Assembly (NCBI GenBank): GCA_015680685.1
Contig: MNCI01024031.1
Location: 490,327-554,326, forward strand
Direction: 5' to 3'
Origin: Gnetum montanum
Taxonomy: Eukaryota; Streptophyta; Gnetopsida; Gnetales; Gnetaceae
DNA length: 64,000 bases
The notes under the pieces were generated by a model that was not told the DNA's origin, ran no database searches, and saw only the letters and a program-made list of their open reading frames with translations. Below are positions 11,604 through 24,743 of the stretch, piece by piece; position 1 is the first letter of the stretch; each line of letters opens with the position of its first letter. A program made the position numbers and the translations under genes.

Positions 11604-13580
11604 TTGTTATTGGGATGGGAGGTATCCCCCATAACTAAATGGTTGAGGATGACAAGGATTAATAAATTGAAGATGAGGATCCTTACATGTTGGAAATATT
11701 GGGGCCTGATCATACTTACCCCATCGGGGTTCACACACTTGATTATAGTAAGCATAGTGGGGCAAATTGTGCAATGTAGTTCTTGGATAATGAGTTGACC
11801 CACTACAATGTTTGGAACCATTAGATGGTATGCAAGGATTGGGTTGTCGCTCTTCATTCATGATGTATTATTGTTGGAGTGTGAGTTGGTGGCCATGATG
11901 AAGTTACATGAGGCATTGGATTCTAAGATAAGGGTGCATCACAGTGTGGGACTTGTGCTGAGTTATAGGATGTAGGGGCCTTGGAATTGTGTTGTCCCTT
12001 TTTACAGTCATGTTTAAAGAAGGGATGCTTTTGATATTGTTGAGGTCTCGCACTACTGTTAGAAGTAGTAGCACAAGTAATGTTTGTGGGTTGTTGCTAT
12101 GGTGCAAACACCTTAGGACCAGTTGGTGGCGATGTAGAAGGAGGAAAAAATGAGAATGTTGAAAGTTAGAAGGAGTATAAGGTACACAAGGTGGTGGTTG
12201 TGTTGAAGGCATGGGCTGATAGTATTGAGGAGAATGGTACTATGGTGAGATAAAGTGCATTGGCCCAGCTGGAGAAACAAGATGTTGAACAAGATAAGCG
12301 TTTGGGTTTGGATGATATGAAGCGTATCTCCAGTTTAGTGGTGGTCTCCCCCATGACTGGGATTGTTGCCACTATGATCGAACATTGTACCTCTATACGA
12401 AATCTGGATGTAATGTATTTCCCCAATGCTCATGTAAATGTGACAATATTGGACACTGGCTGTTGGGGTGATCGTACAGACATATGTTGCATTCATATGT
12501 ATGATTGGCAGTTGAGCTCCTATTTTCCTTATCCTTTCTTTCTGATTGTCTAATGTTTTGTCTTGCTTCTTGGGTTGTCAAAACTCTATCTCCAATGATA
12601 TTGATAAATTCTCCATGCTTTTTATATGTCCATTCCAACATCTTATTGATCTTTGCCTTGACTTCTTCTAATGATTGTTGTATCGGAAAAGATGGTTCTT
12701 TCTCCTTGTGATTGGTTGATTTCTCCTTTTTATGATCATGGACCTTTGTTAAGTTGAGATTTTGGTCCCATTGATGTTTTTCAACACTCTCCCATCTAGC
12801 CATTTCTCCTTCTTCTTTTGCTACCCTCTTAATAAGCTCTTGGACTTGATGGGTTCGTAGTTCGTATAGTTGGCCTTGGGCATACATTCCTAAGGTCTCC
12901 CTTGTTTCATTACGGAGCCCATCAATGATATGGTACATTAGCCTTTCCTTGAAAAACCCATGGCCTGGACAGTTGTTTAACAATGCGTAATATCTTTCTA
13001 AGGCCATGTCCAAGGGTTCATGTTGTGCTTGTTTCCATCCTTGGATTTGTTTCCTCAAGGCTAACACTCTTGCGTAGGTTTTATATCTTTCATTAAAAAG
13101 TTCTACCATTGTTGGCCAACATCGTATTGAATTTGGTTTTAACGATCTATACCATACTTTTTCTTGACCAACGAGCATCATAAGAAAGAACTTGAGTTTT
13201 TTCCATCTGTTATCAATGTTGTTCCATGTATAGGCATCGTAGAAGGCTTGTAAATGTTGATGCGAATCTAAGTCATATCCTCCTAAGAAATTGGGAAAGT
13301 TGTTTAAATTGATCCTAGGTAGATGGCTCTCTTTACAATGCCTACGGGAGATTCGAACAACCTCTTGTATCTATGTTAAGCTTGTAGTGGCCAGTGGCAG
13401 TTCATCATCATTGGGTAAGTTAGGCTCTCATGTGTTGGGATGACGTTGCATTCGTTCATGTTTATAAGAAATAGCCACCTCGAGTTGTGTACTCTAATCT
13501 TCATTGTGATATAATTCATTGGTTCTCCAATGAACTTCCTCAGTAGGTGTGGCATTATTATAGTGTTGTAGGAGAGGCAT
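11604..13580 (-). pseudogene. gag: gag of element A (broken)
   Basis: The frame starts near an ATG at 13580 (MPLLQHYNN...) and runs with several stops and frame changes. The segment 13181-12393 is open for 262 codons. It has the retrotransposon gag core (EKVWYRSLKP, then ELFNERYKTYARVLALRKQI and WKQAQHEPLDMALERYYALL) and a late CX2CX3HX4C knuckle (CNICLYDHPNSQC). The 3' part (12.4-11.6 kb) is rich in P, Q, H and Y and ends near YGGYLPSQ. It is homologous to gag of element B. Gag forms the particle and packages the element RNA. This copy is not intact. Confidence 0.8.
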
Positions 13581-13702
13581 GGTTGTGAATTTGTGTGTGA
13601 AATTAAATGTGACTTTTAATAATTATTTCTTCTTAAAAGATATATCATTAATTCCTTTATAGTGACCTTGTATGATATAACTAATCTAGATAACTAGCAC
13701 TA

Positions 13703-13720
13703 TCCCCAGCAACGACGCCA
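13703..13720 (-). promoter_or_regulatory. Primer binding site of element A (tRNA-Asp type)
   Basis: On the minus strand TGGCGTCGTTGCTGGGGA lies one base inside the 5' LTR. It is close to the plant Athila/Tat primer site complementary to the 3' end of tRNA-Asp (TGGCGCCGTTGCCGGGGA type). It fixes the element's orientation. Confidence 0.85.
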
Positions 13721-13721
13721 A

Positions 13722-14537
13722 TGATGAGTGGCGAGGTACCCCTACACTCAACCATACGAATAGGGGCGTTACATGCGTGATACGGTTAAACTTCATAGAC
13801 AGACTAGTTGTGGCATCTAGACAGTTAGCCTTAGGTCATAATTCACTATCTTTCCACCTAGACTAGTATTAGCTTTTTCACGTATGGTTCAACCCAGAGT
13901 CAGGTGTATGATGGGTTTCTAATCTAATGCTACTCCTAAAGGCAATGGAAAGTAATATTATCTAAGTTAAGAGAGAAAGGGTAAGAGAATCTAATCTAGC
14001 CTAAGTGTGATGAGCATCTATTCCTTGATTATTCATACACACCATGGACTTCGTGCATGACTATCGCTAGGATTACCAAGCGCAGATCCTAGGTATGCTA
14101 CTAGGTTATCAAGTATTCACACTTAAGTGCTCGTAATCAAGTCGTACTCATTTCATGTTTGAACATGAGTTTAAGGGTGAGAGAGATTAACTAGGAAAGT
14201 AGTAGATAACAATTAATTAAATGATTAATCTAAGTGAATGCTGCAATGATGAAGTAATCTCGATCTTTATTTCCAGTCATGTGTGTGTCCAAGTATGTCA
14301 CACTCGAATAAAGGATGCCGTACAATTACAATCACCACACTGCAGGCATACACTAGGAAATAATTCTAACTCTGCAAGATTTTGGCTAAGGGACTAAAAA
14401 TTAGATGCCTAAACTCATCTATCTACCTCTTATTTATAGATGAGGAGACAAGCTAATATATCGCATATGCGATATCATGACAGGGCATGCGATATCGCGT
14501 AAGCGATATCGCAGTCGCCCCAAATGATGACTCATCA
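13722..14537 (-). repeat. 5' LTR of element A
   Basis: Begins TGATGAGTGG and ends GACTCATCA. A minus-strand TATA box is at 14431-14439. Immediately upstream in the transcription direction are palindromes, such as ATATCGCATATGCGATAT near 14458 and GCGATATCGC repeats to about 14512. Confidence 0.9.
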
Positions 14538-14542
14538 TAAGC
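14538..14542. repeat. Target-site duplication of element A, right copy (TAAGC)
   Basis: Exact match to 5917-5921. Confidence 0.92.
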
Positions 14543-15024
14543 TAAAATTTTTTGAGTACCACTAGAAAGACATGCTATCCATGCTTAAAGGCATCCCTCT
14601 AACCAATGGCTACGATGTACTTAAAAGTAAATAGTATAATTAATTAAGTGTAATTAATACTTTCTTAGTTTCTCTTACCAAGTAATGATATCTTCATGTG
14701 GTTGTGGTTAGTCTTATGGTCACGAGCCTACAATGATAGAATGTTGTGTCATTGGTAAATATTGTGGACATGGTTCAGATCCTAGATGGATAGGTATAAT
14801 TATCTTCTTAACCACACTTGAAATTTAAAATTCATTATGACCATGGTAAGACAACTTGCATCCCATTTTCTGTGATTTCTTTCCTCCATCTCACTAATAC
14901 ATATAATTACAAATTTAATGATCATGTATAACATAGTGCTAAATTCTTGCTAAGGGAAGTTAAAAATGCATAAGTTGGATTACTAATATGATTCACGTTC
15001 ACTTCATTATGTACCCATGGATAC

Positions 15025-16330
15025 TTACAAAAGTGGTTATATAAGGGCATTAAGAGCAAAAGCCTACTTTGAGAAGGATCCACTTGTATAACTCTTGTGT
15101 ATTCTATTTAACATTTAATTTTACATCATCCTGCTCATTTCAAGTAATATCATTTCAATAACTCTTAATAGTTAATTTATCCAATCATTTCCATCTTATA
15201 TACTTCTCCTTAACATATACTTGTCCTTGTCCAAAAACATTGATATTCATCATCTTACATCATTTTCAAGATAATTAATCACTATCTAGGCATCAATCTT
15301 TGTTAAAAAAATTTTAGGAACCTCTAGAAGACACAGTCTATCATTATTTCTTCAAAAATTTGAGTTAAAAATTAAAATTTTTTCAAGGATGATGTCATAT
15401 GTATGATATCACCTATATAAACCCTATATATACTTGTAGCCATTAGAATTTCCATCTCATTTTATTCCAAATGTACAAGGATTTCCTGTTATTTTTTACT
15501 ATGTTTAAATCCTTAAGCTTCTAGAGTTAAGCTCTTTTATTATGGGGCAATGCTATGGAACATCAAAAAAGTTGCAACTACTAAACATTGCTTGTGAAAA
15601 ATGATTTTCTTGATTTGGAAAGAGGGTACATACTCTTAACATTTACTCCTTCTCTACCATATTTTAAGCTAATTTTTAAATTAGTTTTCCTTAATTTTCT
15701 TTGAATTATCCATTTTATTGATCAATTTGAGAATAATTAATTATTTTAACACAAAAAGTGTCAATAATTTATACCTTTCATCTTCTAAGAATGTTGTGTC
15801 TTGAAGCTATCATGCTAAATTAAACAATTTTGATCTATGATTCTTAATTGAGGTGAATTAAACAATCTTGATAATGATTTTTGATTTTTAATTGGAATAA
15901 TTTAATAAATTTTATTTGTAATTACATTTTAAGCAATTTTCATAAATTATTTACATGAATCCTACAACCTCATGATTTAAATATGCATTAACTATAAATT
16001 TTTTTGAAGTTTCCTAACTTTTCATCAAAAGCAAATTGAAGATTTTTGTTAAAATGATGAATTTACAACTTTGCAATCTTGATTCCACATAAACTTTACT
16101 TTTATTTGCAATTTTAATTCAAAAAAAATCTACAAAATAATTATGATTAATAAAGAATTTTTTAAAAATCACTACAATCATTTCAATGATTGCAGATGGC
16201 TCCAAAAGGAATGCTTGAAGCCATAGGTCTACCATAGCCATGTGAGAAAAGAATAAAAGGAGAAAGAAGCAGAGGTAGAAGAAGGAATGAGTCATAGGTA
16301 GAAGCATAGTCATAGGGGTAGAAATAGGAA
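15025..16330 (+). mobile_element. Remnant G: decayed plus-strand relative of element A
   Basis: The segment 15025-15100 matches the reverse complement of A's conserved pre-ORF3 block (GTGGTTATATAAGGGCATT...GCCTACTTT...GGATCCACTTGT). A GATATCACC plus CTATATAAACC element lies near 15400-15430. At 16196 an ATG follows TGATTGCAG exactly as at the third-ORF start of A. The reading frame beyond it is broken within a few codons. No LTR could be assigned. Confidence 0.4.
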
Positions 16331-17249
16331 GAATAATCTTATTCTATCTAGCAGCCTGCACCTCAAACATGTTGATTTGCATAAGAAGAAGTCTTATCAT
16401 TGCTGCAAGCTCCTAAACTTGGTAGATAACTAACCCTCTTAAAAGATTGTATAAGACCAATTAATGGGAAATTTGTCATATCTACAATAATATTTTAGCT
16501 AAATTTAGGGCCATTTTTAGAGTTTTCTCCAATAGATATAATAGAACGACTTTAAGCATCACCATTTTGGTCAACAATTGGTAGTGCAAAGAATAAAGTA
16601 CATAGGACACATTTGAGGTAACAAAATGCATGTATTGGTGAGGTGTAGAGAAAACGATAAATGTGGTGGTGTTGAAGACACATAGGAAGTACATATAACT
16701 AAATGCATAAGGTGCATTAGCCTAGGACATGTGAAGGGGAGTGAAGAATGACACAAACCCACATGGTGGATTGCAAACGAGTAGTTAGTAATAGGTGGTA
16801 CAATGATAAGTGATAGGAGGACAAATTATTAGTCAACAAGAGGCATTAGGACAATGGCACCATAATCAATGAATAGCAGCTAGATAGCATTGTGGCAAGT
16901 AGCAGTAGGATAATGGGTAAAGTAGCAGTGCATGAAGGTGAGGCCAAAGTATTTCACAAGTAAGTATCTATAATTTGAAATTAAATTTCACATTTAGGTT
17001 TAAATTTAAAGTGGGCACATTGCAAGAATTATATCGAGATCACCACACTAAAGAGCATGGGCCTAAATCAAACATACATCATCACAATTAACAAGATAGT
17101 GTTGATCATGCTTCACTATTCAATTCAATAATTATCATGTATTTTAATTAATTCCTATTGCTATTATAAAGTACCTTATTAATATGATGATTAAATAGTT
17201 AATGATTTTAAGCATTTTATTCATTATGACATTGTTTATGATTTACAAA

Positions 17250-18950
17250 TATTAAGGTTCACTTATTGTATGATGTTCATTCATCTAGGTCAAGTTCATC
17301 AAGCATCAAATTTTCAACAAACCAAATGATGATCCATTAGTTATTGTTTCTTATTATATACTAATTCCTATATACAATGGTTACTTGATGGTGCTCATTC
17401 ATCTAGGTTAAGTTCATCAAGTACAAAATTTTTAATGAACTAAGTGTTGATTTCTTAATTATTATTTCTTATTATATAACTAATTCCTACATACAATAAT
17501 GTAGCAAACTGATAAGAACTTACTTAACATAATACTATCAAAAGAAATTGAACTTGTAACCTAGGGTTATCAAGTCATGACTCTTAACACTAACTTTAAA
17601 TTAATAGTAATTTCATGTTATAATCCTAATGTCATTCAAGTAGCTATATCCATTCTCAAAGAAATCTCTTAAGACTTTAAAAATAGGAAGCTTATCATCA
17701 CTCTAGATGATGGTTCACTAATATTAATAGTATCTTAATAGTTCTTTCGTATACTATTTTCTAAATATCATAATGATTTTAATAATTTTGTTATTTATGA
17801 TGTTGTTTGTGATTTTAATAATGGTCTATAATTGATTAAGATTTTGAGAAAGGCCTAGAGTAAGTATGTGAATAAATATTCAAATGTTAAGATTCACTTA
17901 ATGGTGCTTATTCAACTAGGTCAAGTTCATGACACCAAATTTTCAACAAACCAAGTGAGGATTCCTTAATCATTGTTTCTTATTATATAACTAGTTCCTA
18001 CATAGAATATTATAACAATCTAACAAGAACTTACTTAACATAAGACTATCCAATGTAATTGAACTAGTGACCTAGGGTTCCCAAGTCATGACTCTTAGTG
18101 CTAAACTTAAATTAATAGTAATTTCATGTTACAAACTTAATGTTGTTCAATCAGCTATACCCATGCACAAAGTAATGTCTAAAAACATTAGAAAAAAATA
18201 TATTAAAACTCCAAATGGTGGTTTCTTAATATTAATGGTGTTACAATGGTTCTTTCTTATAATAATTTCTAAATATTAAATAGTAACATGTTGAAAGGAT
18301 CCTATGTAATGTAATATTACCAGGTAAAATTAAAATTTTAACCTAGGGTTATAAAGACAAGGTTATTAAACCTATGATTAATTATGTTATCTTAACATTA
18401 CAATCATAAATCAATTCATAAATAGCATACTTTAACTTGTTGCCAAGGATCTCTGTAGAATTTTACCTATGATGTAGGTTTCTTTAGTGATAATTTAACT
18501 TCATAACACCAACCTCATTCAAGTTACTATGTCCATGATAAAACCTCTTTTAATACTTTAGAAAAGAAGCATCATATCATCACTTCAAAAGATAGTATAT
18601 TAATAGTTCTTTCTTATACTAATTCTTAGATACCATATTGTAACGGGTTGTAAGGACATATGTTATGTTTAAAGCTAATGTAATTTAATCCAAGACCCAG
18701 GGTTATAATGCTAGGACTCTTTAAAAAATGTTACTTTAAATTTAGCTTCATGTTACAACCCTAGCATCTTTCAAGTAGTTGCACTAATGTTTAAACCAAT
18801 GTCATACTTCTTCAAAAATAAGCATCTTATCATCACTCTAAGTGATGTTAATTAACATCACTCTAAATAATTAAATAAGAGTTATATAATGATGTCTAAA
18901 GTATGACTTAAACTAACAGCCTTCTAAAGAACAAGACATTTGTTATGCTC
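17250..18950 (-). repeat. Tandem SINE-like repeats with tRNA-like segments
   Basis: Related units recur at about 17.26-17.76 kb, 17.88-18.29 kb and, more decayed, 18.30-18.62 and 18.64-18.90 kb. Shared blocks are TCATTCATCTAGGTCAAGTT, TTCTTATTATATAACTA, AACCTAGGGTTAT and CATCACTCTA. On the minus strand the AACCTAGGGTTA block reads as a tRNA T-arm-like B box (GGTTACAAGTTCAAT) preceded by an A-box-like stretch. The same family occurs at 52.6-53.3 kb and 62.8-63.5 kb. No protein-coding sequence was seen. Confidence 0.5.
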
Positions 18951-19066
18951 TTACTTAATTGTAAAACTAAGAAAATAATTATGAATGATTCTTAAAATAA
19001 ATAAATGATTCCGTCCAACTTGGAAGGTTATTTATTATTTGGATGCTTTTAATAAAATGAAAAGTA

Positions 19067-19071
19067 ATAAT
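19067..19071. repeat. Probable target-site duplication of element E, left copy (ATAAT)
   Basis: ATAAT at the left border and ACAAT at 24739-24743 at the right border differ at one position, which fits an old insertion. Confidence 0.6.
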
Positions 19072-20198
19072 TGAGGATTGAGAACTTAGAAGGAGGGTTG
19101 AATAAGTTCCCCAATTTGTACAACTAATATAATCAAAAACTACAACTAGATGTACATAGTTCCCCAACTTGGTCATGTTCACACTCGGAGGATAGAATCA
19201 TTGCACACCTCTAAACTTTGTTCCTTAGAAATGTGTGTTTTCAAGGGTAGCACAACCTTTACAAGATCACAGCTCCACAAGGGGTGTTTTCACATAGAAA
19301 TACACCTAATCCCACAAGGTCCCAATAAGCTCAAAGTGTGATTTCAAGGATCCCATAACCTTTATAATGATGTAAGATTTGCACGAAGTGTTTTCTTACT
19401 GAAAACATACTCAACCCTAAAAGATCCCAACAAGCTCATAATATTCCTTTTCACAAGAAGCACATCAACCCCATAGGACAAGAAAGAAAAGAAAGAATAC
19501 AAGGAGAGAGTGTAACTACACTTTATGAGTTCCTTGCATTTAAACACTCACTAAACAAATACAACATACAAATGATATTCAATGAAGAATACAAATGCTA
19601 CACAAGATGTTTACAATGAAGTTCAATTGTGTGAATAGTGCTTCTCTTTCTCAAGCTGTTATGCCTTCTTTTATAACTTTTCTTAGTACTACATTGAATT
19701 CATATAAAAAATACTAATATTTAGTTGGGATGTCCTATTTTAACTTGGAATGTCTCAATAACATTTTGGAGCTTTCAAGTGGGAAGTCTCACTTAAAATG
19801 TCCTAGCTAGGATGTTCCAATAGTAATTGAAATGTCTACTATTTATTTGGAATGTATGGCTTGCAACTACACTTTTAACTCTACAACATTTCTCTAACAT
19901 TTTGGATGTCTCGGCATATCTTGGAACACCTTCTTTTGACTTGTATACTTAGTTTCCTAATTGAGAATTTATGTCATCATAGATTAACATCCCAACTCTC
20001 ATTTTGTCATCCCTGTTCAACTCTCATTATAGCTCAGCTCTTATTTTATCATCCTAGCTTAATTCTCATTATAGCTTAGCTCTTGTTATCCCAAACTCAT
20101 CTTTCTCTTTTTAAGTTCTTTCTCAGCTCTACAAAATCATACAAACACATGTCCACATTCTTCATTTTCCAATATTTTGACATACCAAAAGATTATTA
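19072..20198 (-). repeat. 3' LTR of element E
   Basis: It aligns along its length with 23613-24738, for example TACAACTAGATGTACATAG, TTAGAAATGTGTG, and the shared end TTTTGACATACCAAAAG. Confidence 0.85.
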
Positions 20199-20215
20199 AT
20201 CTCCCCCTTTTTAGT
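20199..20215 (-). promoter_or_regulatory. Polypurine tract of element E
   Basis: On the minus strand AAAAAGGGGGAGAT abuts the 3' LTR, as in plant Copia elements. Confidence 0.75.
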
Positions 20216-22519
20216 GATGTTCAAAACTTAAGAAAATTGATTAGCATAATAGCATACCATAATATGATAAACATTTAAAGGAAAAAACATACGCATGAAT
20301 ATGAATAAAAATATAATCCTATGGAAACATTTATGATAAAGGAAAATGAGATAAAATAGTTAAATAATACATATCCATTAGTCAAGATCAACATAAGAAA
20401 TAGTTCACATCAAAAACATTTATATAAATATATAGCTAAGGATGAGTACACATACTTTGGCATAGGGTTGATTGAAATAAATCCCCTTGAAAGTGGTCCA
20501 CTCATCAAGTCAAAGTTAGATAATCAATTTAACACAAATAATTAAAATCATAAGCCATGAGTAATCAAAGGTTACACTTCAAGCACTAAAAACATCTATC
20601 TCTAATACAATAAGCCATAAGCCATCAATAGCAAAAACACTATATAGGCTAAGATCATAATTTAATACCAACATAAATACAAATATATTAAGTCTATAAA
20701 ATCACAAACTATCTCAAACCACTTTCTCCCCCTTTTTGGACATCAATAAAAAGAAACCATAAGTAAATTCCACTGCCAAGGGGAAAGAAATAACACATAA
20801 TTCTATGAAGATCCTTAGACCCAAGATTCAAAAAAAAAATGGTCAAAGATACATAACTCATCATGCTTATAATCTCAAAGGATCAAAAATAATTAATCAC
20901 ATTCTCATCAAGATTCTCATAAAGTAAATGTATGTAGCCATGTCAATATCAAATATCCTCACAAAGAAAACCTTCTTAAGGTAAAAGATCCAAATGTAGC
21001 TTGACCAAAAAGAACCCATGATTTTACCTTAGATACTTTATCATACTCTAATATGTATATATATTTTCTTGCTCATATTCAACAATGGGTGCTAAAGTGG
21101 GAGATCTTACTACTTGAGTGTGTTTTGGTGAGAGTTCCAAAAGCCTCTGCCTATACTAGTGGCCTATAAGATGATAACTATTGATGAAGTATAGGCTTCC
21201 ATTTCATGCATGCTAATTTTCTTAATATATCTATTGTAGAGAGAGAGAGAGAGTGGTATTCTTCCCTTGAATCTTTAAGGATCAAGTTTCTCTTTATAGA
21301 GATGAAATCTTGATTTTTCTCATATATGAGAAAGGTGTAGTAGTATCTTTGATCATCAATTATCATCATAGTACTAGACTTGCATTGCAATATTAAGATT
21401 AAGTGTGGATACTAAGGTCTTACATCAGTGATTAATGTAGATGAAAAATAACAATAATTTTCTTGTAGATACTCAATAAGGAAACCCATTTGAAAGGAAG
21501 GACCTTGTAATCAGATAGTAAGGATCCAAAAAAAAATCACAATAGCAGCAATAATCTCTAGTTGTTATAATGCATCTATTGCTTGATTATCCTTCCTTGG
21601 GTGATTTTTCCATTGTAGAGATGCATCCTTGGATCTCATCAAATTATTCTTCATATCAATAAATCCACAATACCATACCAAGATCATGTATGAAGAATTT
21701 TGGAAACCAAAGTCTCCTATTAGTAGTACCCTCCAATAATAATTCAACTTTTATCAAAGAATATAGGTACTAATTATATAAAAAATATCATAACTGCAGC
21801 AATATATTTCTACCAAAGATTGAATAGGAAAGACCTTATAAATAGGTGTTGCAAGGTCCATGAATCATAGGCAAGGGCTCAAAACACTTGATTTCACCAT
21901 TTTACAACAAGTAACCCTTTGGACTCTTGATTCTTCATCATTCAATTGCCACTAGAACTTTGATGGTCATTTTCATCTGCAACTTAATACCTTGTAAGAC
22001 CAAGGAAGGATTTCTTTAGATAAACAAAGATTTTCAATAGCATCCATTCAAAAATTTTCTAATAAATATTAATTTAAAGAAAAATAAACTAGTTAGAAAC
22101 TAAATTTAGTAGTTCAAGAAATAAATATTATAATTATACTTACTGTTACTTACCTTTCTTACTTTTGAGCATGGACATGATTAATGAAGTTTAGGATGAG
22201 GTCCTTCATCATGGAGTACCTCCCTATCATGTCCTTGAGCTTCACCTTTGCTATCACTAGTATGTCTATTTAAATCTCTTAATTCATTTGAGGTTGCTTC
22301 TCCTTCATACTTGTGTTTTTTGAGATGATATGGCTAATGGTTTCTATTAATCAAGGATTATAACCCTCTAGTATTGCTAGTACTATTATCAACATGTGTA
22401 GTCATCCCTTCCTCTTGCGTTTTCTCTTTAAGTCTCCAAAATTTTCTAACTTACAAGTCATACATTCTAGGCTTCTTTTAATAGGATCATGTAGTCAACT
22501 TATAATGCTTTGATTATAA

Positions 22520-22580
22520 ATAACAATGAGATTACTTATGCCCAAAATTACCATAGTAAAAACACATAGTATTTCTCATT
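22520..22580 (-). pseudogene. gag zinc knuckle remnant of element E
   Basis: The minus strand reads CFYYGNFGHK, a stop, then SHC. This keeps the spacing of a CX2CX4HX4C knuckle, with the second Cys changed to Tyr and a stop codon between His and the last Cys. It identifies the internal region as gag-derived. The rest of the gag frame is not recognisable. Confidence 0.55.
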
Positions 22581-23596
22581 TGGGCTACATGTGCAAACTT
22601 GGAAGTATACCTCCCATTTGATGAAGTTCTTTTAGATGTCTTATAGTGGGAATGACTTCTCAATTCTCTTTCATTGTTTGAATCCACCTTATCCTAGCAT
22701 GATTTGTTGAGTCTCCTTCCTTTTTGTTAACCTATCATTGATGAGCTTTAGATTTGTAAGATCCTTGTTAATCTACTCATGGAAAAGGGTTAGCTTTTTA
22801 TTCTTAGCCCTTAGGTTTGAGTTTGCCATTGCAAGATCTAAGCATTTCTAATTTAGTTGAGAAACTTCCAATTCTTTTTCTTTTAAGGCATTTTTCATCT
22901 TTTTGCATAATTTTTGAAAGGAAATAATTTCATTACATAGTATATCATATATTTCTACAATGATTACTTCACATTCTTCATTTTCTTTTATTAAAGATGG
23001 GAACTTCATGTGCAAGAGCTAAGTAGATAAGATGTGAGTTTGTCGATAGGTCATCAGTTTCTTCTTCACTGAACTTATCATCCTAGCTTATGTAGAGATT
23101 CCTAGCCTTCTTATTTCCTTAAGCTTCATCATTAGAGGTTGGATCATTAATGAGTTCTTAACTATCCAAGAATATACTTGAAAGATGTGAATGTTTGTGT
23201 GTATTTCTAGTTTCCTCTTTAATATCCCAACTTTTATAGATGATATTTACTCTCCTTTCTTTACTAGAATCTTCCTATTGTAACCTATAAGTACTAGAGG
23301 ATTCAAAGGACATCTCTCCTACTCCATCACATATCCAACATTCCATAAAATAGGTACCAAAAATTGAAATTTTAGATTACTTACCCTTTTTCTTACCTTA
23401 GTTGCCTAGTATGTTGCTAATGATTTGAGTGCATTCATTTAAGATGAATACCAATAAGAACCTCATGTAGTTAAATAATTTTTGCACTCAAGTATTCCAA
23501 CACATAAAGTTAACCCCATTGAACATAGGTGGCTTTATGTATGATCCTCCTTTCATCATTTACTCCTAAGCTATTACACTTAAAACCAAGAGTACA

Positions 23597-23610
23597 AGGC
23601 TTCGATACCA
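23597..23610 (-). promoter_or_regulatory. Primer binding site of element E (initiator tRNA-Met type)
   Basis: The minus strand reads TGGTATCGAAGCCT, close to the canonical plant TGGTATCAGAGCC. It lies two bases from the 5' LTR end. Confidence 0.75.
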
Positions 23611-23612
23611 CA

Positions 23613-24738
23613 TGAGGATTAAGAACATACAAGGAGGATAGAATAGGTTCCCCAATTCATGCACCCAAGATAATTAAAAAATACAACTAGATATACATGG
23701 CTCCCCAACTTCCACACTTGAAGGTTAGAATTCTTGCAAACCTCTAGACTTTGTTTCTTAGAAATGTGTGGTTTCAAGAGCACCACACCTTTACAAGATT
23801 TACACATCATAAGGGGTGTTTTCACATAGAAACACACCCAACACCATAAGGTGTCAATAAGCTCAAAATGTAATTTTAAGGATCCCACAACCTTTATAAT
23901 GATGTTAGCTCTACATGGAGTTTTTTCTCATTTGAAACATACTCAACCTCATAAGGTCACAACAAGCTCATGAGATGCCTTCATGGAAGAAGCACATTAA
24001 TCCCATAGAGCAATAAAGAAAAGAAAAACACAAGGAGAGAGTGTAACTATACTTTATAGGTTCCTTGTGTGTAAGCTTTTAGTAAAAAAATACAACATAC
24101 AAATGTTATATAACAAAGAACACAAATGCTACAAAAGATGTTTACAATGAAGGTTCAATTGTGTGAAAAATGCTTTTCTTTCTCAAGCCATTATGCCATG
24201 TTTTATATCTTTTTTTGGTGCTTTTTGACCATTGGAATTCATGCAACAACTACTAATGGCTAGTCAAGACATCCCATTTGGACTTGGAACATCTCAGTAA
24301 CTTTTTAGAGCTTGTAAGTGGGACATATTACTTTAGTTGGAACATCTCACTTTGGAAATCCCAGTTGGGACATCCCAATAGCAATTGGGACATTTGTTAT
24401 TTATTTGGGATGTCTAGCTTGTAACTGCACTATCAACTCTAGAAAATTTCTCTGATATTTTGAATGTCTTGTCATATCTTTGAACACCTTCTTTTGACTT
24501 ATAGACTTCATTTCCTAATTAAGACTTTGTATCATCTAATATTGACATCCAAGCTCTCATTTTATCATCCTAGCTCAACCCTTGTTTTGTCATCATAGCT
24601 TAGCTCTCATATAGCTCAACTCTCATTATCCCAAACTCATCTTGCTCTTATTAAGTTATTCCTTAGCACTACAAAACCATACAAAAACATTTCTACATTC
24701 TCCATTTTCCAAGATTTTGACATACCAAAAGGTCAACA
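23613..24738 (-). repeat. 5' LTR of element E
   Basis: In the sense direction it runs TGTTGACC...AATCCTCA. It is paired with 19072-20198. Confidence 0.85.
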
Positions 24739-24743
24739 ACAAT

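Larger units (their letters stand above)
5922..14537 (-). mobile_element. Element A: Athila-like Ty3/gypsy element lacking pol (8.6 kb)
   Basis: The element is bounded by two LTRs of about 0.8 kb and an exact 5-bp target duplication. Its sense strand is minus. In that direction it has 5' LTR (13722-14537), primer site for tRNA-Asp, decayed gag (about 13580-11604), a non-coding stretch, a third ORF (about 9671-6884), a polypurine tract and 3' LTR (5922-6717). No protease, reverse transcriptase, RNase H or integrase was found, so it looks like a non-autonomous derivative. It resembles element B in LTR ends, primer site, gag and 3' UTR. Assignment to the Athila-like group rests on those features and on B's polymerase. 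Confidence 0.88.
19072..24738 (-). mobile_element. Element E: Copia-like LTR element with mostly lost coding region (5.7 kb)
   Basis: Two direct repeats of about 1.13 kb (19072-20198 and 23613-24738) flank 3.4 kb of internal DNA. In the sense direction (minus) the LTR starts TGTTGACC and ends AATCCTCA. A primer site similar to that for initiator tRNA-Met lies two bases inside the 5' LTR, and a polypurine run (AAAAAGGGGGAGAT) lies beside the 3' LTR. Both are usual for plant Copia elements. The only coding trace recognised is a decayed gag zinc knuckle at about 22.52-22.58 kb. No protease, integrase, RT or RNase H motifs were found, and the internal region is too short for a full pol. Confidence 0.8.
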
